Assembly (NCBI RefSeq): GCF_029030725.1
Contig: NZ_CP113162.1
Location: 2,168,501 to 2,232,500, forward strand
Direction: 5' to 3'
DNA from: [Pseudomonas] carboxydohydrogena
GTDB lineage: Bacteria > Pseudomonadota > Alphaproteobacteria > Rhizobiales > Xanthobacteraceae
Length of the DNA stretch: 64,000 nt
Position 1 is the first letter of the stretch; each line of letters starts with the position of its first letter. Shown piece after piece: positions 52,699 to 63,416 of the stretch. The notes below the pieces were generated by a model. That model did no database searches and was not told the DNA's origin. It worked only from the letters and a program-made list of their open reading frames with translations. Made by a program: the position numbers and the translations under genes.

Positions 52699-53668
52699 CA
52701 AGACCCCGACCCAAACCGAAACCATCCAGGTTCTGCTGGCGCAGCCGCGCGGCTTCTGCGCGGGCGTGGTGCGTGCGATCGAGATCGTCGAGCGCGCGAT
52801 CGAGAAGTACGGACCGCCGGTCTATGTCCGCCATGAGATCGTCCACAACAAGTACGTGGTCGAGAGCCTCAAGGCGAAGGGCGCGGTGTTCGTGGAGGAC
52901 GTCCACGAGGTGCCGGACAACGCCATCACCGTGTTCAGCGCGCACGGCGTCGCCAAGAGCGTCGAGGCGGAAGCCGCTTCGCGCAACCTGCCGGTGCTGG
53001 ACGCCACCTGCCCGCTCGTCTCGAAAGTCCACAATCAGGGCAAGCGTTACGTCGGCAAGGGCCGCCGCCTCGTACTGATCGGCCATGAGGGCCACCCGGA
53101 AGTGGTCGGCACCATGGGCCAGGTCCCCGGCCCGGTGACGCTGGTGCAGAGCGTGGAGGACGTGGCGCGGCTCGACATCCCGACCGACGCCCCCGTGGCT
53201 TACATCACCCAGACCACGCTTAGCGTCGATGACACCAGGGACATCATTGCGGCTCTCGCAGAGCGGTTTCCCGATCTTGAGGGACCCGACACCCGCGATA
53301 TCTGCTATGCTACGCAGAATCGTCAGTCCTCGGTCCGCGACCTCAGCAAGCTCGTCGATCTGATCCTTGTTGTCGGCGCGACCAACAGTTCCAACTCCAA
53401 CCGTTTGCGCGAAATCGGCACCGAAGTCGGTGTCCCGAGCTATCTGATCGCCGACGGCAGCCAGCTCAATCCGGAGTGGCTGCGCGGCGTCAAAACGGTC
53501 GGAATCACCGCCGGGGCATCCGCTCCGGAAGTCCTTGTCGATGACGTGATCGACGCCCTTCGCCGCATCGCCCCCGTGTCGGTGGATGTGGTGCCGGGAC
53601 GCGAGGAAAACATCGAGTTCAAGCTGCCGCCGGAGCTGACATCGGTCAGGGCCGGGGCACAGATCTAA
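52691..53668 (+). CDS. ispH: 4-hydroxy-3-methylbut-2-enyl diphosphate reductase
   Basis: About 325 residues. The start is set at TTG 52691, overlapping the dxs stop by eight bases, because no ATG precedes the conserved N-terminus [24 protein letters not shown]. The three Fe-S cysteines are in [24 protein letters not shown] and [13 protein letters not shown]; other conserved parts are [27 protein letters not shown] and [11 protein letters not shown]. It makes IPP and DMAPP, the last MEP-pathway step. hpnH follows after 18 bases. Confidence 0.96.
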   Translation: MLNKTPTQTETIQVLLAQPRGFCAGVVRAIEIVERAIEKYGPPVYVRHEIVHNKYVVESLKAKGAVFVEDVHEVPDNAITVFSAHGVAKSVEAEAASRNLPVLDATCPLVSKVHNQGKRYVGKGRRLVLIGHEGHPEVVGTMGQVPGPVTLVQSVEDVARLDIPTDAPVAYITQTTLSVDDTRDIIAALAERFPDLEGPDTRDICYATQNRQSSVRDLSKLVDLILVVGATNSSNSNRLREIGTEVGVPSYLIADGSQLNPEWLRGVKTVGITAGASAPEVLVDDVIDALRRIAPVSVDVVPGREENIEFKLPPELTSVRAGAQI

Positions 53669-53686
53669 TCGGAAAGACGCTGTTTC

Positions 53687-54877
<1,191 letters not shown>

Positions 54878-54896
54878 TTCAGGGACAAACGAATAT

Positions 54897-54926
54897 AAAA
54901 AGCCCCGGAGCGATCCGGGGCTTTTT
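54897..54926 (+). terminator. Strong rho-independent terminator after hpnH
   Basis: AGCCCCGGA (54901-54909) pairs with TCCGGGGCT (54914-54922) around GCGA, with AAAA before and TTTT after, so it can act on both strands. It separates hpnH from the convergent methyltransferase-like gene. Confidence 0.94.
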
Positions 54927-54966
54927 ATTATCTTGCCGGTTGACGGCGATCACCTGCTCCGCAGCC

Positions 54967-55785
54967 TCATGCGGAACGAAAGCCTGACATGCCGTCAATC
55001 GCGGAACGATTACCCGATTTTCTGCCGAGCTTCGCTCTCATCCACGATAGCGGTCCGAACCCGAACCGCGACGATGGTGCCGCCGGTGCATAGAGATCGA
55101 CAATGTCGCCAATGAATTCCATGTCCCGCTGACCAGCAATGCGGGCGAACTGCCTTCGCATGAAATTCCTGTAGGACGCAGCCGAGCCCTCGTCCGTCAG
55201 CAGCAGTTTATTGGGTACCAACGCGAAAGCGCGCAGCCGGCCACCCGCCTGCCGGTAGCGGACATACCCGCTGATCACGCCGGTCCAGCCCTGATGCAGG
55301 ATGCCGTCAAGGGCGACGATACCGCCTGTCGCGATCGACCGTTCCGCCAAACGAAGATTGCTCAAGGTGACCGCTTCGGTATGTCTTCCATTTACGGAGA
55401 AAAAGCGAACGGCGCCGTGCCTGGAAATGTCGCCAGCCGACAGCCCTGTGGAGTCGGCCGAAATGACGGTGATGGATGGCGGATATAGGAAGCGCGCGAC
55501 ATTCCGATCGAACATGCCACGATCGCCAAGCCCGGAATGGCCGATGTTTTCTTGCCGATTCTCGAACAGGTCGATCGCAATGCCCTTTTCATTCGGGCGC
55601 AATCCGCAGGCGAGCGCGACGAAATACTTGCCGTGATGGACACCGATTCCACAGACCGGGCCCGTCAGCCCGACAGCGCTCTGATGCTGCATCAATCGGT
55701 TGGAAATGATGGCTGTGGTTTTATCAAGCCATCCATCGACATCATCGATATGTGAAAAGTAATAATTGAAAGTGCTCGTGATCAT
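54967..55785 (-). CDS. Class I SAM methyltransferase-like protein with altered motifs, inserted in the hopanoid locus
   Basis: A 272-residue protein; ATG 55785 is preferred to a TTG three codons upstream, with no strong ribosome site. The order GVHHGKYFVALA, KGIAIDLFENRQENIGHSGLGDR, FDRNVARF, VRFFSVNGRHTEAVTLSNLRLAERSIATGGIVALDGILHQGWTGV follows Methyltransf_24/TylF-like enzymes. The usual DGGH is NGRH (132-135) and the later DD is DG (160-161), positions usually used for metal or catalysis, so activity is doubtful or changed. It sits between hpnH and hpnG, an unusual place. I know of no such hpn gene. Confidence 0.7.
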   Translation of the reverse strand: MITSTFNYYFSHIDDVDGWLDKTTAIISNRLMQHQSAVGLTGPVCGIGVHHGKYFVALACGLRPNEKGIAIDLFENRQENIGHSGLGDRGMFDRNVARFLYPPSITVISADSTGLSAGDISRHGAVRFFSVNGRHTEAVTLSNLRLAERSIATGGIVALDGILHQGWTGVISGYVRYRQAGGRLRAFALVPNKLLLTDEGSAASYRNFMRRQFARIAGQRDMEFIGDIVDLYAPAAPSSRFGFGPLSWMRAKLGRKSGNRSAIDGMSGFRSA

Positions 55786-55903
55786 GACGAGCAACGTCTA
55801 GCGGGATTCAGGCGCGTTCGAAAGAACAATATCGCCGCACGATAGATGCGGTCACGACGCGATAACGGGAAGATTAGCAGCGCGGATGCGCCTCGGGACT
55901 CGC

Positions 55904-56632
55904 CTACTCCGCCGCCTCGACAATGCGGAAACTGGACGCGCCATCGAGCCGGCTGCGATAGCTGCGCAGGCCACGCAGCGCGCGGTTGAAGTCGCGTCCC
56001 GAATGCACCAGCGCGCGAATCTGCGAAGGCCGCCGCGCGATGCCGCGCATCACCTTCCAGACATCGACATCGCCATTGGCCTTCAGCGCGGCCGCCGCGA
56101 TCTCGGGCAGAGCGCGGTGAGCGGGATCGCTGATGACGCGCAAGGCCGCGAACGGCAGGGTGTGCTGTTCGGCATAGCGGGCCGCGATATGGCTTTCCAT
56201 GTCGACGGCATCGGCGCCGGTCGTCGCACGCAGCACGGCCTTGGCCTTGCTGCCGAGCACGACCTCCTCCACGCCGGCGAGAACGCCGCGCACTATACGA
56301 TGCTCGCCCTCCGGCAGACCGTACAAAGCCTGGCTCAAACCCTCGGCGGCGATCCAGCGGCCCTTGGCCGCGACAATCTCGGACGCAATGACGATGTCAC
56401 CGGAACGCAACTTCGGGCTCAACCCGCCGGCCACACCGAAGGAGACGATCCCGCTGATGCTGGCGGGGTCGAACGACATCATCATCTCGCGAAGCTGGAC
56501 CGGATTGCTGGAGCTACAGATCACCGTCAGGCCGGGGCCCGCGGCGATGCGAGCCTCCTGCTTCAATCCGGTGACGATGAGAACCGGTTTCTCGATCTGT
56601 TGCGGAGCGTCTTCGGCGGTCATCTCGCTCAC
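55904..56632 (-). CDS. hpnG: Hopanoid adenosylhopane nucleosidase/phosphorylase HpnG
   Basis: A 242-residue protein of the nucleoside phosphorylase family starting at GTG 56632, four bases overlapping the shc stop. Features are VTGLKQEARIAAGPGLTVICSSSNP at the N-terminus, GIVSFGVAGGLSPKLRSGDIVIAS, and GADAVDMESHIAARYAEQHTLPFAALRVISDPA, the substrate-binding MES and RVISD region of purine-nucleosidase relatives. HpnG removes adenine from adenosylhopane to give the ribosyl or phosphoribosyl hopane. It ends the minus-strand hpnC-D-E-shc-hpnG run. Confidence 0.95.
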   Translation of the reverse strand: MSEMTAEDAPQQIEKPVLIVTGLKQEARIAAGPGLTVICSSSNPVQLREMMMSFDPASISGIVSFGVAGGLSPKLRSGDIVIASEIVAAKGRWIAAEGLSQALYGLPEGEHRIVRGVLAGVEEVVLGSKAKAVLRATTGADAVDMESHIAARYAEQHTLPFAALRVISDPAHRALPEIAAAALKANGDVDVWKVMRGIARRPSQIRALVHSGRDFNRALRGLRSYRSRLDGASSFRIVEAAE

Positions 56633-58590
56633 ATTCCAGCCGCGACGAACCGGCTGTTGCTGCTACGCAAATTCCTATATCTGGCCACCGCCCACAAGGG
56701 GAAGAACTTAGAATATCCGTGGTATCGCAAATAGAACACACGCGGGAACCCGCCCCCGGTGTAGTCCGGTTCCTGCCAGAAACCATCCGCACCCTGTGAT
56801 TGAACAAGATTTTTCATACCCTTATGGGTAGCAGAACTATCCACCCGACCCGCCGCCATCAGGGCCAGCGTGGCCCAGGCTGTCTGTGACGCCGTGGTTG
56901 CAGCCGGCTCATAGCCTTTGTAATCGAGCTTGTAGCTGTTGCCGTCCTCGCCCCAGCCTCCATCCTCGTTCTGGATCGCCTCCAGCCAGTCGGCGGCCTT
57001 CGCAATCATCGGGTCGTCGTGCGGCACGCCTGCGGCGTTCAGGGCGCACAGAACCGACCAGGTGCCATAGATGTAATTGATGCCCCAGCGCCCGAACCAG
57101 GAGCCATCGGCCAGTTGGGTCTTGCGCAGATAGTCGATGCCGCGGCGCATCGGCTCACTGGTCTGAGGCGTATCACCGAGCTGCGCCAGCATCGAGATGC
57201 AGCGCGCGGTGACGTCATCGGTCGGCGGATCGAGTAACGCGCCATGGTCGGCGAACGGAATGTTGTTGAGATAGTATTCGAGATTATCGGCATCGAACGC
57301 GGCCCAGCCGCCGTCCACGCTCTGTAGTCCAAGAATCCATTCCTTCGCCCGCGCGATCGCCTCGTCGTATTTCGTGGTGCCGTCCATCCGGCGCACACGA
57401 TCCATCGCCATCACCACGACGGCGGTGTCGTCGAGATCGGGATAATGCGCGTTGTTGTACTGGAACGCCCAGCCGCCGGGCCGCACGTCCGGCCGCTTGT
57501 CGGCCCAGTCGCCCTTCACGTCGAGAACCTGACGCGGCAGCAACCAGTCGAGCGCGGCCTTCGCGGCTTCGATATCGGTATCCCGACCGCTTTCGATCAT
57601 CGCATGCGCGGCGAGCGCGGTGTCCCACACCGGCGAGACGCAGGGCTGGCAATACGCCTCGTCGTCCTTGATGACCAGAAGCCGCTCGACCGATTCACGC
57701 GCGAGCCTGCGGTTCGGATAGCTCTCCGGATAGCCCAGCACCTCATACATCATGATGCTGTTGACCATCGCCGGGAAGATCGCGCCCAAACCATCGACCC
57801 CGTTGAGACGCTCGGTGACGAACTCCTCCGCCTTCCTGATGGCGCGCTTGCGCGTCGCCTTGGGAAACAACGGATCGGCCAGCCGCAGCACGCGGTCGAT
57901 GATGTCGAAGCTCGTGAACCATAACTGGCTCTGGTGCGCGGCCTTCGGCGTCGGGCCGATGGTCTTCGGGTCCTCGATGAACAATTCCCGCACGCCGATC
58001 CCAAGCGGATTCTTCGCGCGCGGCTTCAGCGTCATCAGCACCAGAAGCGGCACGATCACGGTGCGCGCCCAGTAGGAAATCCTGGTAAGATGAAACGGAA
58101 ACCAGCGCGGTAGCAGCATGATTTCCACCGGCATCACCGGCACGGCCTTCCATTCGAGCTGGCCGAACAGCGCCAGCATGATGCGGGTGAACACGTTGGC
58201 CTTCACCGCCCCGCCCCGCGCCAGCATCGCCTCGCGCGCCTTCTTCATATGCGGGGCATCCGGCGAATCCCCGGCCATCTTCAGCGCGTAATACGCCTTC
58301 ACGCTGGCGCTCATGTCGAACTCGTGGCCGTAGAACAGCGACCAGCCGCCATTCTCCTTCTGCATCCGGCGCAGATATTTCGCGATCTTGCCTTCCAGCA
58401 CCGCGTCCACCGGCTCGGCGAAATAGTGCCGCATCAGGATATATTCGGACGGAATGGTGACGTCGGCCTCGAGTTCGAACACCCAATGATGATCCGGCTT
58501 CTGAACATCGAGCAGCGCACGACCTGCTGACGCAATACTGGCATCAAGGTGCTGCCTGTCGGGCGCAACAATAGTCGCGATGTCGGTCAT
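56629..58590 (-). CDS. shc: Squalene-hopene cyclase
   Basis: A 653-residue membrane-associated triterpene cyclase starting at ATG 58590. The catalytic acid motif is DLDDTA at residues 385-390 (DVDDTA in other bacteria). Several QW-type repeats are visible (QKENGGWSLFYG, QSVDGGWAAFDADN, QLADGSWFGRWGINYIYGTW, QNEDGGWGEDGNSY, QGADGFWQEPDYTGGGFP). It cyclises squalene to hopene and hopanol. The gene is preceded by hpnE with a gap of ten bases and followed by hpnG with a four-base overlap. Also called hpnF. Confidence 0.97.
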   Translation of the reverse strand: MTDIATIVAPDRQHLDASIASAGRALLDVQKPDHHWVFELEADVTIPSEYILMRHYFAEPVDAVLEGKIAKYLRRMQKENGGWSLFYGHEFDMSASVKAYYALKMAGDSPDAPHMKKAREAMLARGGAVKANVFTRIMLALFGQLEWKAVPVMPVEIMLLPRWFPFHLTRISYWARTVIVPLLVLMTLKPRAKNPLGIGVRELFIEDPKTIGPTPKAAHQSQLWFTSFDIIDRVLRLADPLFPKATRKRAIRKAEEFVTERLNGVDGLGAIFPAMVNSIMMYEVLGYPESYPNRRLARESVERLLVIKDDEAYCQPCVSPVWDTALAAHAMIESGRDTDIEAAKAALDWLLPRQVLDVKGDWADKRPDVRPGGWAFQYNNAHYPDLDDTAVVVMAMDRVRRMDGTTKYDEAIARAKEWILGLQSVDGGWAAFDADNLEYYLNNIPFADHGALLDPPTDDVTARCISMLAQLGDTPQTSEPMRRGIDYLRKTQLADGSWFGRWGINYIYGTWSVLCALNAAGVPHDDPMIAKAADWLEAIQNEDGGWGEDGNSYKLDYKGYEPAATTASQTAWATLALMAAGRVDSSATHKGMKNLVQSQGADGFWQEPDYTGGGFPRVFYLRYHGYSKFFPLWAVARYRNLRSSNSRFVAAGM

Positions 58591-58600
58591 GGTCGTTTCG

Positions 58601-59866
58601 TCACTCTTGCATTTGCAGGATCAGGTCGGCGGCGTGATCGCCCGAGCGGATCGAACCTTCGATTGTCGAAGGCAGACCGGTATTCGTCCAGTCGCCGGCC
58701 AAAAATAGGTTTTTCAATTCCGTCGCCGCACCGGGGCGCAGCGCATTCTGCTCCGGCGTCGCCTCGAACGTCGCCCGCCGCTCGCGTACGATCTGCCACG
58801 GCGGCAGCGGTCCTTCGGCGATATCGGCCGCAAGACCGGCCACCTTGCAGATATCCCGCCAGATGTCGCGCGCAAGATCCTCGCGCGGCAGATTGAGAAG
58901 CCGCTCGGCGGCGCTGATGGTGATCGAGAGCCGGTCCGGGAACGCGAACAGCCATTCGATCAGCCCGCCGACCACGCCCATCAGTGCCGGAACATCGGCA
59001 GGCGGCACGAACCGGAAATGCGCGTTGAGAATGGCGCGGAATTTCGTCGGCGCGTTGATGCCGGGCATCAGACCGGAGGCCGCGCGTGCGGGCACCGCCA
59101 GCACCACGACATCGCCCGGACCGAGCGGGATCGTCTCGGTACCGAAATTGAGACCCGTGGCACGCAGCGGAGAACGCTCGATCTTGCGCAGCTCGTGCCC
59201 CAGCGTCAGCGATCCGCCTTTCTTCCTGATGAGATCGATCGCGGGATCGATCAGCACCGGCGAAAGGCCGTCGCGTGCGATCAGCGGGCGGCAGGCCGCG
59301 CCGCCCGCAAGCAAGGTTTCGCGGACAATCGCCCCGGCGAGACCCGCCGAGCCCTGCGGCGGCTCGACATTGAGGGCTGCGATCAAAAGCGGCTCGACGA
59401 GACGCTGATACAACACGCCCTCGCAGGGAATGGTGTCCTCGACCAGCGCCTCGGGTTTCGCCCACACCAGCGGCAGCAGCGCCATGTAATCACGGACATA
59501 CGTATCCGGTACGCGGCGTTTGGCATCGAACAGCCAGCCCGGAAATCGTCCCGCGCCGAGATCGAGCAGCCAGCGCTTGCCGCTCGCAACATCCATGAAG
59601 GGGAATTGCGCACGCACCGGACCGACGAGCTTGTCGTAGGTATTCAGCGTCTTGGCGTAAAGTCTCACATGATGATTGCCCGACAGCATCAGATGATTGC
59701 CGTTGTCGATCACCATGTCGGTGGCGCCGTCGTAATACGAGCGGCAGCGGCCGCCGGTGTATTGCGTGGCTTCATGAACGTGGACTTCGAATCCCTCCTT
59801 CGCCAGACGCACGCCCGCGCTCAGGCCCGAAAGCCCGGCGCCGATGATATGAGCGGCCTTCGTCAT
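58601..59866 (-). CDS. hpnE: Hydroxysqualene dehydroxylase HpnE
   Basis: A 421-residue FAD-dependent protein with ATG 59866, touching the stop of hpnD. The N-terminal Rossmann motif is HIIGAGLSGLSAGVRLA, followed by FEVHVHEATQYTGGRCRSY. The C-terminal FAD part is NLFLAGDWTNTGLPSTIEGSIRSGDHAAD, as in phytoene desaturase-like oxidoreductases. HpnE reduces hydroxysqualene to squalene, the third step of the HpnCDE route. Length and position in the operon are normal. Confidence 0.96.
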   Translation of the reverse strand: MTKAAHIIGAGLSGLSAGVRLAKEGFEVHVHEATQYTGGRCRSYYDGATDMVIDNGNHLMLSGNHHVRLYAKTLNTYDKLVGPVRAQFPFMDVASGKRWLLDLGAGRFPGWLFDAKRRVPDTYVRDYMALLPLVWAKPEALVEDTIPCEGVLYQRLVEPLLIAALNVEPPQGSAGLAGAIVRETLLAGGAACRPLIARDGLSPVLIDPAIDLIRKKGGSLTLGHELRKIERSPLRATGLNFGTETIPLGPGDVVVLAVPARAASGLMPGINAPTKFRAILNAHFRFVPPADVPALMGVVGGLIEWLFAFPDRLSITISAAERLLNLPREDLARDIWRDICKVAGLAADIAEGPLPPWQIVRERRATFEATPEQNALRPGAATELKNLFLAGDWTNTGLPSTIEGSIRSGDHAADLILQMQE

Positions 59867-60693
59867 CAGAACACCGCATAGCGCAAGAGGATCGACATTT
59901 TCGCAGCTTTACTCAGTTTCACGGGCTGCCGCGGCGGCGCGAAGCCGCGCGCAAGAAGCCGCTTGAGGATTTCCTGATAATATTTCGACATGATGCGCGG
60001 CGCGCGCACGCTGCTGCGCGGATAGCGCGCCATGATCTCGTCCGCCTTGGCGAAATAGACTTTCACCCGCGCGACGATCGGCGCGCAGGCTTTCGGCACG
60101 TTCGGATCGCGCGCGACCACTTGCGGATCGCTCGACGCGATGCCCGCGGCATCAAGCAGCTCGCGCGGCAGATAGAGGCGGCCGATGCCCGCGTCCTCAT
60201 CGATGTCGCGCAGAATATTGGTCAGTTGCAGCGCGCGGCCGAGATTGTGCGACAATGCGATGCCGTCATCCTCCGAGAGGCCGAACACGCGCACTGACAG
60301 GCGGCCCACCGCGCTCGCGACACGGTCGCAGTAAAGATCGAGCGTCGCCTCGTCCGGCGCACGAATTTCGGCGGGCACGTCCATCTCCATGCCGTCGATG
60401 ATGGCGATGAAGTCCTCGCGCCTCAGGCCAAACTGTTTCACAGCCGATTGATAGGGTGCCACGCGCGGCGGTGGGTTGCCCGCATAGAGCGCGTCGATAT
60501 CGCGCCGCCATTGCGCCAGCGCCTCAAGGCGCTCGGCGCGCGGGCCATCGGAATCCGCGATATCGTCCACCTTGCGGCAGAAGCTGTAGATATGGAACAT
60601 CGCCTCGCGCTGCTCGCGCGGCAGGATGCGCATCGCCGCGTAGAACGAACTGCCGGAAGCCGTCTGGGCCGGTGAAGTATCGACGTCGGTCAT
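59866..60693 (-). CDS. hpnD: Presqualene diphosphate synthase HpnD
   Basis: A 275-residue trans-isoprenyl synthase of the squalene/phytoene synthase family. The first Asp-rich motif is in YSFCRKVDDIADSD and the second in LGRALQLTNILRDIDEDAGIGRLYLP, which bind diphosphate through Mg2+. HpnD condenses two farnesyl diphosphates to presqualene diphosphate. It starts at ATG 60693, seven bases after the hpnC stop, and is followed without gap by hpnE. Confidence 0.96.
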   Translation of the reverse strand: MTDVDTSPAQTASGSSFYAAMRILPREQREAMFHIYSFCRKVDDIADSDGPRAERLEALAQWRRDIDALYAGNPPPRVAPYQSAVKQFGLRREDFIAIIDGMEMDVPAEIRAPDEATLDLYCDRVASAVGRLSVRVFGLSEDDGIALSHNLGRALQLTNILRDIDEDAGIGRLYLPRELLDAAGIASSDPQVVARDPNVPKACAPIVARVKVYFAKADEIMARYPRSSVRAPRIMSKYYQEILKRLLARGFAPPRQPVKLSKAAKMSILLRYAVF

Positions 60694-60700
60694 GGCAGGA

Positions 60701-61579
60701 TCATGCGCCCGTGGATAGCCGCGGCATTGACTTCACGCCGGCCGCACGGCGCCCGATTTCGAACCCCGATGCCATCGCAGCCAGCATCAGCATCGACAGC
60801 TTCGACAAATGCACGTTCTCGCTGAGCGGATCGCGCGTCTTCAAAAGGTTCACAATCTTCCGCGCGAACGTGTCGATCACCGCGATCTCCATGCCGAGCC
60901 GCGCGTCCTTCACCTGCGAGGAGAACGACGCGCTCTGCATCAGAAGCGCCTCGTTGCGCTCGGCCAGCGACTTCAGGCAGGACCGCAACGCAGGCGAAGC
61001 CTTCGCCTGCCCCAGTTCTTCCACCGAAGCGCCCGCCGCGCTCAATGCGTCGAGCGGCACATAGACGCGATTGAGGTCGCGAAAATCCTTGCCGCAATCC
61101 TGCAAGTGATTGTTGATCTGCAAGGCGGCGCACAGCACATCGTTCGCGGCCCATGTCGCGCGATCCTCGCCATGGACATCGAGCATGAAGCGGCCGACCG
61201 GCATCGCCGAATAGCTGCAATAATGGATGAGGTCGTCCCAATTGTCGTAGCGCAGCTTGGTGACGTCCATGCGAAACGCGGTCAGCAGATCCTGCGCGTG
61301 GCGCGGCGGCATCCCGCGTTCGGCGAATGCACGACGCAGCGCCACCGCCTCGGCCTGTGTCTCGCCGTTGCCGAGCAATTCCGCCTCTAGCCGGTCGAGC
61401 TGCGCGAGTTTCTCCTGCGGAGGCAGGCTGATGTGGTCGGCGATATCGTCGGCCGTGCGCACGAAATTGTAGAACGCGAAAATCAGTGCGCGATGACGCG
61501 GATGGATCAGCTTCGAGGCGACGGGAAAGTTTTCGTCCTTGTGTCCCTTGCCCGAGCGCAATTCGCCGGCCGCCGTCAT
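60701..61579 (-). CDS. hpnC: Hydroxysqualene synthase HpnC
   Basis: A 292-residue protein with ATG 61579. Typical HpnC start is KGHKDENFPVASKLIHPRHRALIFAFYNFVRTADDIADH, containing the first Asp-rich motif; the second is in ALQINNHLQDCGKDFRDLNRVYVP. It turns presqualene diphosphate into hydroxysqualene. It begins the operon hpnC-hpnD-hpnE-shc-hpnG. Upstream lie 188 bases containing the hpnP terminator, so it has its own promoter or depends on readthrough. Confidence 0.96.
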   Translation of the reverse strand: MTAAGELRSGKGHKDENFPVASKLIHPRHRALIFAFYNFVRTADDIADHISLPPQEKLAQLDRLEAELLGNGETQAEAVALRRAFAERGMPPRHAQDLLTAFRMDVTKLRYDNWDDLIHYCSYSAMPVGRFMLDVHGEDRATWAANDVLCAALQINNHLQDCGKDFRDLNRVYVPLDALSAAGASVEELGQAKASPALRSCLKSLAERNEALLMQSASFSSQVKDARLGMEIAVIDTFARKIVNLLKTRDPLSENVHLSKLSMLMLAAMASGFEIGRRAAGVKSMPRLSTGA

Positions 61580-61679
61580 GACGGGCGCCCTTTTCGCGGC
61601 CTCGCCGCGCGGCTTGCAGAAATGGACAAGGACTGGGCGAACGAGTTCGTCACGGCAACCTAAATCACTGTTTTCATTA

Positions 61680-61701
61680 AAGAAAAAGCGGCATAGCCGC
61701 T
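61680..61701 (-). terminator. Rho-independent terminator after hpnP (minus strand)
   Basis: Read on the minus strand, AGCGGC pairs with GCCGCT around TAT (61687-61701), followed by TTTTCTTT. It lies between hpnP and hpnC and separates the methylase from the core operon. Confidence 0.75.
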
Positions 61702-61767
61702 GAGAGAGGCCATATTACCCTACCCACGCGGGGAATGCGAGAGGGCCTAAGAGACTGAAAATGCGGC

Positions 61768-63357
61768 CTATTCCGCCGCCTGCGGCAAGGCCTCACCGGG
61801 CTTGTCGGAATAATAGGAAGCGGTCTGGCGGCCACTGGATGCACCGCGCGCGAACGTAATCAGATGATGCGCGACGAGGCTGCAACTGATGAAACGCTCG
61901 ACGTCGCCCGCTTTCAGGCGAGGCCATGCGAACCTCCAGAATTCGCGGCGATAGTCGCCGCGCAAACCCGCGTGCCAGATGATCTTCGCCACCATGGTGA
62001 GGCCGCGCTTGATGTTCGCCGCCGTGAGGCGCTGTTTCGTCGGCGGCGGCTGAATACGGTTCGGATAGGTATGTTCGATCTGGTGCTGGAAGCGCGCAAA
62101 CATCTTTTCCGGCGTGTAGGCGCGGCCCATGCATTCGCGCCACATCGCCACCACCCGGTCGTAGGGCAGCAGAAAATCGACATTGGAGTCGCGCTCGGTG
62201 TTCTCGATCAGCCGCCCTGCGCGTTGCAGGCGATCCCACAGCGGCGTCTTCGGCAACGCCTGCAACAGATTGATGGTCAGGAGCGGAATCTGCGACTGTT
62301 CGATGAATTCGAGAATCCCCTCGCCTGACTCATCCGTATCCGTATCGAGGCCGAGAATGATTCCGGACACCACCTCCAGACCGTAGCTGTTGAGCGTCTC
62401 CACGCCCTCCAGGATCGGCACCATCATGTTGTGCTGCTTCGACATCGCCTTCAACGCGTTCGGGTCCGGCGTCTCGATGCCGCAAAACACGGTGAGGAAG
62501 AAGGCGTCGTGCATCAGTTGCAGGATTTCCGGCCGCTTGGCGATGTTCAGCGTCGCCTCGCAGGCGAACTGAACCGCATAGCCGTTGCGCTTCTGCCATT
62601 CGACCAGATGCGGCAACAGCTCCAGCACCGCGCGGCGGTTGCCGATGAAATTGTCGTCGACGAAATAAACCGCTCCCGACAGCCCGTTCTCGACCATCTT
62701 GTCGAGTTCGGCGATGACCTGCTGCGGCGATTTCAGGCGCGGATTACGGCCGTACAATCCCGGAATGTCGCAGAACTCGCATTGATACGGGCAGCCGCTG
62801 GAAAACTGAATGCTGCCGAGAAAATATTTGCGCAGCGGAATGAGTTCATAGGCGGGTAGCGGAAATTCCGCCATCGCTAAGCGCTCGTGCGTCTCCAGCA
62901 TCACCTGCCGCTTCGGGCGCGTGGTATCGGCACTGAGGCGCGCGAACAGATCATCGGTCGCATCGCCCATCTCGCCGATGTGCAGATAGTCGAACTCGGG
63001 ATAATAATCGGGGCACGCGCTGACGGAAGGGCCGCCCAATGCGGTCGGCAAATCATGCTCATGCGCGCGGCGGCAGATGTCGTTGATCTGCTTGCGCTGA
63101 ATGTGCATGCCGGAGACGAACACCGCTTCGGCCCATTCGAAGTCCTCATCCGTGGCGGCGCGGATGTTCTCGTCGATGAAGCGCACGCTCCATGATTCCG
63201 GCAGCGCGGCCGCGATCAGCAGCAGGCCCTGCGGCGGCATGAACGCCTTGACGCCGTCCGTCAGCGGATAGGCATATTCGAACGTGCCGAACGACGGCGA
63301 GTATTTCGGAAAAACACAAAGAATGCGGCGCGGCGCAAGTCCGGTCAGCTTTTTCAT
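61768..63357 (-). CDS. hpnP: Hopanoid C-2 methylase HpnP (B12-binding radical SAM)
   Basis: A 529-residue protein with ATG 63357. The N-terminal part is a cobalamin-binding Rossmann domain (RRILCVFPKYSPSFGTFEYAYPL, AFMPPQGLLLIAAALP, DENIRAATDEDF). The radical SAM core has Cys189, Cys193 and Cys196 in CPYQCEFCDIPGLYGRNPR, with YFVDDNFIGNRRAVLELL and FCGIETPDPNALKAMSKQ. A C-terminal domain follows (DUF4070-like). This architecture and the start distinguish HpnP from HpnJ. It adds the C-2 methyl group of 2-methylhopanoids. It stands alone before the hpnC operon, behind a terminator. Confidence 0.92.
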   Translation of the reverse strand: MKKLTGLAPRRILCVFPKYSPSFGTFEYAYPLTDGVKAFMPPQGLLLIAAALPESWSVRFIDENIRAATDEDFEWAEAVFVSGMHIQRKQINDICRRAHEHDLPTALGGPSVSACPDYYPEFDYLHIGEMGDATDDLFARLSADTTRPKRQVMLETHERLAMAEFPLPAYELIPLRKYFLGSIQFSSGCPYQCEFCDIPGLYGRNPRLKSPQQVIAELDKMVENGLSGAVYFVDDNFIGNRRAVLELLPHLVEWQKRNGYAVQFACEATLNIAKRPEILQLMHDAFFLTVFCGIETPDPNALKAMSKQHNMMVPILEGVETLNSYGLEVVSGIILGLDTDTDESGEGILEFIEQSQIPLLTINLLQALPKTPLWDRLQRAGRLIENTERDSNVDFLLPYDRVVAMWRECMGRAYTPEKMFARFQHQIEHTYPNRIQPPPTKQRLTAANIKRGLTMVAKIIWHAGLRGDYRREFWRFAWPRLKAGDVERFISCSLVAHHLITFARGASSGRQTASYYSDKPGEALPQAAE

Positions 63358-63416
63358 CCGTGCCGCTCGCCTCCCCGATTCACCCTACAAGCCCGCCATA
63401 GCTTTTCGGTGACAAT

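Noticed and set aside
61768-63357. Identification as HpnJ (another B12-binding radical SAM protein of the hopanoid pathway)
   Set aside because: The start FPKYSPSFGTFEYAYPL and the DIPGLYGRNPR context after the cysteine motif fit HpnP; HpnJ is shorter with a different N-terminus.
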